64,000 nucleotides of DNA, from assembly GCA_964558395.1 (NCBI GenBank), contig CAZLDS010000006.1:21507-85506 (forward strand), written 5' to 3'. The notes below the pieces were generated by a model. The model was not told the DNA's origin. It saw only the letters and a program-made list of their open reading frames with translations, and did not search any database. This DNA comes from CSP1-5 sp964558395 (GTDB lineage: Bacteria; Methylomirabilota; Methylomirabilia; Methylomirabilales; CSP1-5). The translations under genes were made by a program, and so were the position numbers. Below, in pieces: positions 59,356-64,000 of the stretch. Each line of letters starts with the position of its first letter. The stretch's first letter is position 1.

Positions 59356-59877
59356 GTGGGAAACATTGTGCTCACCGGCATGATGGGGACCGGAAAGACA
59401 GTGGTGGGCCGCTACCTGGCGGAGCAGCTCAAGATCGCGTTTTACGATCTCGATGAGCTGATCGAACAAGAATCCGGTCTCGACATCCCCACGATCTTTC
59501 GCGAGCAAGGTGAGGCGGTCTTTCGGGCACTCGAACGAGAGACGGTCGCCCGTCTCTGCGAGATCCAAGGATGTGTCATCGCAACTGGCGGCGGGACGAT
59601 TGTGAACCCTGAAAACCTCCGCCGTCTCCGCAAGCACGGGGAGATCATTTGTCTGACAGCGGCACCGGAACGCATTTTGGAGCGCGTAGAGAGAATGGAG
59701 CACCGTCCCCTGCTGTGGCACAGAGACAGACTGGAACGGATCCGGGAAGTGACGCAAGGGCGGGCTGCGGTATATGCCCAAGTCGGCGAACCCATTGACA
59801 CCACCGATTTGAGTGTTGAACAGGTTGCTGCGAGAGTCCTGTCGCGCGTCGATCTCCACGAGGTCCTCAGTAGGTAG
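59356..59877 (+). CDS. aroK: Shikimate kinase
   Basis: Phosphorylates shikimate. The 173-residue protein has Walker A GMMGTGKTVVGRYLAEQL near residue 8, the shikimate-binding FYDLDELIEQESG, FREQGEAVFRALE, and GGGTIVNPENL. The GTG start at 59356 has GGAGG ahead. It lies between aroC and aroB, a common order. Confidence 0.95.
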   Translation: MGNIVLTGMMGTGKTVVGRYLAEQLKIAFYDLDELIEQESGLDIPTIFREQGEAVFRALERETVARLCEIQGCVIATGGGTIVNPENLRRLRKHGEIICLTAAPERILERVERMEHRPLLWHRDRLERIREVTQGRAAVYAQVGEPIDTTDLSVEQVAARVLSRVDLHEVLSR

Positions 59878-59880
59878 GCG

Positions 59881-60963
59881 ATGGAGAAGGTGACGGTCCA
59901 TCTGCAAGAACGGAGCTACCCGATCTATATCGGAGCGGAGGTCCTCCCGGCGATCGGGGACCTGAGTCGATCACTCGGCCTCTCAGGGCGAGGCGCACTG
60001 ATCACCAACCCTGTTGTGGGTTCCTTATACAGTCAGTATATCCTCTCTTCCTTTGAAGAAAACGGTATCGCGTTGTCACTCCTCGAGGTCCCGGATGGCG
60101 AGGAGTGCAAGACCCTCCAAGAGGCGGGAGCCCTGTACGACAGGCTCCTCCCTCTGGGGCTCGACCGCCGCTCGCCGATCGTGGCCCTCGGGGGAGGGGT
60201 GATTGGGGATCTGGCCGGGTTTGTAGCTGCCACCTTCATGAGAGGCCTCCCCTTGATTCAGGTTCCCACCAGTGTGGTGGCGCAGGTCGATAGCAGCGTC
60301 GGGGGAAAGGTAGGGGTCAACCTGCCTCAGGCGAAAAACATGCTGGGGGCCTTCTACCAACCGTGCGTCGTGTTCAGCGATGTCACACTGCTTCGAACTC
60401 TCCCGGCACGGGAGTTCCGAGCGGGTTTGGCGGAGGTCGTGAAGTATGGCGTGATCGCGGATAAGGCATTCTTTGCTTGGCTCGAGGCAAATGTCGCTCC
60501 AATTTTGGCGAGGGAAGAGGGAGCGGTGATTCACAGCGTGAAGACTTCCTGCCAGATCAAGGCGACTGTCGTAGAGCGCGACGAACGGGACGAGGAGGTC
60601 CGCGCCATTTTGAACTTTGGGCATACGATAGGCCATGCCCTGGAGGCTGCCACAGGGTACAGTCGGTTCAGTCACGGTGAAGCGGTGGCCATTGGTATGG
60701 CGGCGGCGGCTCAGATCTCATACCAAATGGGATTGTGCTCGGATGAAGTCCCGATGCGGCTTCACCGCCTTCTTGGGAAGTTCGGCCTACCAACCGAACT
60801 TCCCATCGATCCAGAAATAATTGTAAAAACCTTGCGTTACGATAAGAAAGCAAGAAAAGACTTGAAGCATTTTATCTTGACAAAGGAGTTAGGGACTGTT
60901 ACGGTGGCGCCGATTTTGGACCCGCTGCAGGCTCTCCAAAATCTGGGGTGGCCCTCTCGGTGA
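59881..60963 (+). CDS. aroB: 3-dehydroquinate synthase
   Basis: Second step of the shikimate pathway, cyclising DAHP in an NAD- and metal-dependent reaction. The 360-residue protein has VPDGEECKTLQEAGALYDRLL and the NAD-binding ALGGGVIGDLAGFVAATFMRGLPLIQVPTSVVAQVDSSVGGKVGVN. The metal ligands are in EVVKYGVI, NFGHTIGHALEA and FSHGEAVAIGM. It is 3 bases after aroK. Confidence 0.96.
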   Translation: MEKVTVHLQERSYPIYIGAEVLPAIGDLSRSLGLSGRGALITNPVVGSLYSQYILSSFEENGIALSLLEVPDGEECKTLQEAGALYDRLLPLGLDRRSPIVALGGGVIGDLAGFVAATFMRGLPLIQVPTSVVAQVDSSVGGKVGVNLPQAKNMLGAFYQPCVVFSDVTLLRTLPAREFRAGLAEVVKYGVIADKAFFAWLEANVAPILAREEGAVIHSVKTSCQIKATVVERDERDEEVRAILNFGHTIGHALEAATGYSRFSHGEAVAIGMAAAAQISYQMGLCSDEVPMRLHRLLGKFGLPTELPIDPEIIVKTLRYDKKARKDLKHFILTKELGTVTVAPILDPLQALQNLGWPSR

Positions 60964-60966
60964 ACC

Positions 60967-62052
60967 ATGGGACGACGACGAGAATCCCTCCCTGAGACGA
61001 TTGAGCGGTGCCAGGCCAAGCTGGCGGCTGATCCCCATTCCCTGGCCTTCGCCCAATTGGCGGACGCTTACCGGAAGCAGGGAAGGCTCGAGGAAGCGAT
61101 CCAACTCTGTGAGACCGGGCTGACCCAGCATCCGAACTATGCCAGCGCTTATATGGTACTTGGCCGGGCTCAGCAGGAAAAGGGAGACCTGTCGGGTGCC
61201 CGGGCAGCGTTCCAATGGGTCCTGCAAATTGACCCGGAGAGCGTGCAGGCCCTCAAGTTCCTCGGCCGGATCGCAGAGGCCCGGAACGAGCTTCCAGACG
61301 CGTTGGCGTCCTACCAGATGGCGCTTATCCTCCATCCTTTCGACAAAGAGGTGCGAGCCACGGCCGCACGACTCGAGGCAGAGGCTGCCACCGAAGTGGA
61401 ATCGACCCCACCAAAAAGTGCCGAACTTAGCACGGAACCCGTGCCGATGGAGACGGCGATGGAATCGCCTTCGCCGAAGCCGGAGGTGAGTGTGGAGGCC
61501 CAAGAACTGGCAGTTGAGTCCTTTGCGACGGAGACGGGGGTGGAATCGATCTCACCGGAGGGTGAGGACGTAAGCACAGAGCCCGCTACAGCGGACCCGG
61601 AGCCCTTGGCGACAGAAACCATGGCTGGGCTGTACGCGGCACAGGGCCTCTATGGTCGGGCCGCTGATATCTACGGCCGTCTCGTGAGCGAATCCCCGGA
61701 TCGGGAGGATCTTGCGGAGAAGTATCAAAAAGTACTGGCGCACCTTGAGGAGAGAGCAGGGAGGCATGCTCCTTTAGACGCCGGTGTCGCACTCCATCTC
61801 CTCGAGACCTGGCGCGATGTCTTCCGACAACTGCGACGATGGGAGAAAGTGACGGTCGCGCCCTTCGAGAGTCACTGTGATACCTTGCGGCAGGCCTGGC
61901 ACGGGGAGAAAGCCCCCGTCGCGTTGCTCCAAGCCTGGCGCGAGGCCTTCCGGCGGCTCCGGCCCAGACCGAAAGACCCAGTCCAGCTGCTCGAGTCGTG
62001 GCGGGAGGCCTTCCGACGGCTCAAAACTGCGAAGGGAGAAGGAACAGGGTAA
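60967..62052 (+). CDS. TPR protein with C-terminal Trp-Arg repeats, unknown function
   Basis: A 361-residue cytoplasmic protein. Residues 1-140 are about three TPR units (SLAFAQLADAYRKQGRLEEAIQL, YASAYMVLGRAQQEKGDLSGA, VQALKFLGRIAEARNELPDAL). Residues 140-215 are an acidic, Glu/Pro/Thr-rich linker. Residues 215-260 are another TPR-like unit (MAGLYAAQGLYGRAADIYGRLV). The last 95 residues hold a short repeat of the form LL-x2-WR-(D/E)-x-FR-x-LR: LLETWRDVFRQLR, LLQAWREAFRRLR and LLESWREAFRRLK. I do not recognise this repeat. Four bases separate it from aroB and six from aroQ, so it is co-transcribed with shikimate genes. Confidence 0.8.
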   Translation: MGRRRESLPETIERCQAKLAADPHSLAFAQLADAYRKQGRLEEAIQLCETGLTQHPNYASAYMVLGRAQQEKGDLSGARAAFQWVLQIDPESVQALKFLGRIAEARNELPDALASYQMALILHPFDKEVRATAARLEAEAATEVESTPPKSAELSTEPVPMETAMESPSPKPEVSVEAQELAVESFATETGVESISPEGEDVSTEPATADPEPLATETMAGLYAAQGLYGRAADIYGRLVSESPDREDLAEKYQKVLAHLEERAGRHAPLDAGVALHLLETWRDVFRQLRRWEKVTVAPFESHCDTLRQAWHGEKAPVALLQAWREAFRRLRPRPKDPVQLLESWREAFRRLKTAKGEGTG

Positions 62053-62058
62053 AGCGGC

Positions 62059-62520
62059 ATGAGACTCCTTGTGCTCAATGGCCCTAACCTGAATCTTCTC
62101 GGGTTAAGAGAGCCAAACGTCTACGGTACTATGACGCTCAGTGAGCTGGAGGAAGAGGTCCGGCGGACGGCCCAGGCACGGGGGGTTGAGGTCCAATTCT
62201 TCCAGTCCAACCACGAAGGGGTCCTGATCGACCGGCTACACCAAGCGCGGGGCTGGGCCGACGTGATTCTCCTCAACGCAGGAGGACTCACCCACACCAG
62301 CGTAAGCCTCCGCGATGCCGTGATTAGCGTTGATATTCCGGTCATCGAGGTGCATCTCTCGAATGTCCACGCTCGAGAGGCGTTTCGGCGTCGCTCCCTG
62401 ATTGCGCCGGCGACCGTGGGTCAGATCAGCGGCTTTGGGTCTTTGAGCTACCTCCTTGCCCTAGAGGCGGCCATTCATCTTGCCAAACACCACGGTCGAT
62501 CCGAGGGTCGAATCCCATGA
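62059..62520 (+). CDS. aroQ: 3-dehydroquinate dehydratase, type II
   Basis: Third step of the shikimate pathway. The 153-residue protein is the dodecameric type II enzyme. It has LVLNGPNLNLLGLREPNVYG with catalytic Tyr near residue 22, FFQSNHEGVLIDRLHQAR, LLNAGGLTHTSVSLRDAV and VEVHLSNVHAREAFR-like IEVHLSNVHAREAFRRRS with the catalytic His. The stop overlaps efp (ATGA). The adjacency aroQ-efp is widespread. Confidence 0.96.
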   Translation: MRLLVLNGPNLNLLGLREPNVYGTMTLSELEEEVRRTAQARGVEVQFFQSNHEGVLIDRLHQARGWADVILLNAGGLTHTSVSLRDAVISVDIPVIEVHLSNVHAREAFRRRSLIAPATVGQISGFGSLSYLLALEAAIHLAKHHGRSEGRIP

Positions 62521-63074
62521 TCCTGTCGAACGAGTTGCGTGCGGGAACCAAAATTGAGCTTGATGGCACGCCATACCTCGTGATCGAGTATCAGCATCAC
62601 AAGCCCGGGAAGGGGGGAGCGATGGTCCGCACGAAGCTCCGAAACCTGCGGAGCGGCGCGCTGATCGATCGGACCTTTCGCCCGGACGAAAAGCTGTCGC
62701 CCGCGCCCCTCGAGGAGCGGCAAGCACAATTTCTGTATCGTCAGGGAGACGAATACACCTTTATGGACCTCGAATCGTATGAGCAGTTTGGAGTGACGGC
62801 GAAGCAGTTAGGGGACGCCTGCCCCTTCCTTAAGGAAGAAATGGAAGTTTCAATCCTCTTCTATCAGACAGAAGTAATCGGTGTAGATCTACCGATTGCC
62901 GTGGAACTCACGGTGGTGGAAACGGAACCAGGCGTTCGGGGGGATACGGTCTCGGGCGGCTCTAAGCATGCAAAATTAGAGACGGGGGCCCTCATTCAAG
63001 TCCCGCTTTTTATCGATGTGGGGACCCGGGTCCGGGTAGATACGCGAACAGGGACCTATATCGGGCGCGCCTAA
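62517..63074 (+). CDS. efp: Translation elongation factor P
   Basis: Rescues ribosomes stalled on polyproline. The 185-residue protein has three beta-barrel domains. The loop HHKPGKGGAMVRTKLRN carries K32, the residue lysylated (or otherwise modified) in many bacteria. The C-terminal domain includes KHAKLETGALIQVPLFIDVGTRVRVDTRTGTYIGR. No epmA or epmB modification gene is in the window. It overlaps aroQ by 4 bases. Confidence 0.96.
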   Translation: MILSNELRAGTKIELDGTPYLVIEYQHHKPGKGGAMVRTKLRNLRSGALIDRTFRPDEKLSPAPLEERQAQFLYRQGDEYTFMDLESYEQFGVTAKQLGDACPFLKEEMEVSILFYQTEVIGVDLPIAVELTVVETEPGVRGDTVSGGSKHAKLETGALIQVPLFIDVGTRVRVDTRTGTYIGRA

Positions 63075-63146
63075 CGCAATCCGTTTTCTTGAGTCCCTAG
63101 GCCAAATTCCTACCTCGTCGCACATGTGGTTCCCTGGCTTCATACG

Positions 63147-63788
63147 ATGGCCCACCCATTTCCCCTCTGCGTGATCACGGACGAAAAGCTCTCGGGGCTC
63201 CGGCACCACGAGGTGGCGGAACAATGCCTTCGAGGCGGAACGCCGATGATTCAACTCCGGGATAAGGAAGCGAATCTTCGGTATCTGCACAATGAGGCCG
63301 AGGTCGTGCGACGCCTTTGCCAGCGACAGGGAGCCCTATTCATCGTCAATGACCGCCTCGATCTTGCCTTGGCGGCAGAGGCGGATGGGGTGCATCTTGG
63401 GCAGGAAGATCTGCCAGCCCGCCTCGCTCGGCCCCTCTTGAGGCCAGGGATGCTCTTAGGGATCTCCACGCACTCCATCGAGGAGGCGCGGGCAGCCGAA
63501 GCGGCGGGAGCCGACTACATCGGGTTTGGTCCGGTGTTTACGACGAGAACCAAGACCGGAACCCGGCCAGTCGTGGGGTTGGATGGGATTCGAAAGGCCA
63601 AAGCCACCGTTCAAATACCCGTTCTGGCTATCGGAGGAATCACTCTCGAGCAGGTCTCAGAGGTGATCGAGGCCGGTGCCGAAGGGGTGGCGGTTATTTC
63701 GGCTATCGTGGGATCAAAGGATATCACCGCCACCTGCCGCCAGTTCCTCGCCCGCATTCACGAACACCAAGGAGAGGAAAGGCGCTGA
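63147..63788 (+). CDS. thiE: Thiamine-phosphate synthase
   Basis: Joins the thiazole and pyrimidine halves of thiamine. The 213-residue TIM barrel has PLCVITDEKLSG, GGTPMIQLRDKEAN, LFIVNDRLDLALAAEADGVHLGQEDLPA, LLGISTHSIEEARAAEAAGADYIGFGPVF, TRPVVGLDGIRKA and VLAIGGITLEQVSEVIEAGAEGVAVISAI. Its phosphate-binding and metal residues match ThiE better than TenI. ATG 63147 gives the usual N-terminus; GTG 63126 is in frame. No TPP riboswitch is seen. Confidence 0.9.
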   Translation: MAHPFPLCVITDEKLSGLRHHEVAEQCLRGGTPMIQLRDKEANLRYLHNEAEVVRRLCQRQGALFIVNDRLDLALAAEADGVHLGQEDLPARLARPLLRPGMLLGISTHSIEEARAAEAAGADYIGFGPVFTTRTKTGTRPVVGLDGIRKAKATVQIPVLAIGGITLEQVSEVIEAGAEGVAVISAIVGSKDITATCRQFLARIHEHQGEERR

Positions 63789-63880
63789 CCCGAAGAGTTA
63801 GCAGATTCTATATATTGGGCCGCCGAGCGTGTCGCCTGTGCAGGCGAAGCCAGAGAACGATGTTGGAGGGAGGGCGCACG

Positions 63881-64000
63881 ATGAGAAGGTGGCGCAAACG
63901 GGTTCCGGCGGTTCTAACCGTGCTGCTTCTCGGTATCGTCGGGGTGGGGTGTGCCCGGGACAAACAAAAGAACGTGATCACCCTCTACACCAGCTGGCCA
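63881..64000 (+). CDS. Lipoprotein, probably ABC-transporter solute-binding protein (truncated by window edge)
   Basis: Only 40 residues are visible. A basic start (MRRWRKR), a hydrophobic stretch and the lipobox VGVGC give a lipoprotein signal. The mature part begins ARDKQKNVITLYTSWP. The V-I-T-L-Y-T-S strand right after the lipid anchor is typical of family 1 or iron-type periplasmic solute-binding proteins. GGAGGGAGG lies 10-15 bases ahead of the ATG. A small hairpin (TCGCCT / AGGCGA, about 63830-63848) precedes it. Confidence 0.55.
   Translation, partial: MRRWRKRVPAVLTVLLLGIVGVGCARDKQKNVITLYTSWP

Noticed and set aside
1..64000. CRISPR arrays, rRNA genes, intact tRNA genes, complete insertion sequences, FMN or TPP riboswitches
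   Set aside because: Looked for on both strands at the relevant leaders and gaps; none is supported by the sequence.

Overview
The window is a GC-rich (roughly 60%) bacterial chromosome segment, densely packed with genes that often overlap by 4 bases and often start with GTG or TTG. It encodes a PilQ secretin and pilMNOP, lipoproteins, and a fumarate-reductase-like (type B) succinate:quinone oxidoreductase. This suggests a Gram-negative, probably deep-branching respiratory bacterium, for example NC10, Rokubacteria, Nitrospirota or deltaproteobacterial-like. That placement is an inference; no rRNA gene is present and the species cannot be named.

Layout. 0-9.4 kb holds the end of a TPR gene, then pgsA, lysC, a ComEA-like gene, scpA-scpB, an aromatic block (pheA, hisC, DAHP synthase, tyrA) and hflX. 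9.4-14.35 kb is the only accessory region. It contains an orphan gene, an 870-base gene-free stretch with a candidate small RNA and a tRNA-like remnant, a two-domain gene (RelA/SpoT-like HD plus a possible uracil-DNA-glycosylase-like domain) flanked by an exact 24-bp direct repeat, a truncated SNF2-type helicase, a frameshifted gamma-glutamylcyclotransferase-like gene, a small exported protein, and a PP2C phosphatase pseudogene running into a tyrosine-recombinase remnant. It looks like a decayed defence or integrative island. 14.4-29.2 kb is core again: a second CDP-alcohol phosphotransferase, der, sdhCAB, sucCD, ndk, then DUF177-rpmF-plsX-fabHDG-acpP-fabF.

29.2-38.8 kb is transcribed leftwards: ribD-ribE-ribAB-ribH-nusB, smc-ftsY and rnc. 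From 39 kb everything reads rightwards: trxA, a complete trpEGDCFBA set, an HD-GYP c-di-GMP phosphodiesterase candidate, a class II cyclic-nucleotide phosphodiesterase candidate, four pilin-like genes, pilMNOPQ behind a possible sigma-54 promoter, a GATase-like exported protein, aroC-aroK-aroB, a TPR protein, aroQ, efp, thiE and the start of a lipoprotein gene.

Together the genes give chorismate synthesis in part (DAHP synthase, aroB, aroQ, aroK, aroC; aroE and aroA are not here), all terminal branches to Phe, Tyr and Trp, riboflavin synthesis, type II fatty-acid synthesis, two TCA-cycle steps and type IV pilus assembly. The pilus genes sit next to two candidate nucleotide-second-messenger hydrolases. 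Several intergenic regions share a promoter pattern (TTGACA, 17-18 bases, TAGNNT). The best leads are the HD/UDG-like fusion with its flanking repeats, the candidate small RNA, the leader of the sdh operon, and an RNase III with two altered catalytic positions.
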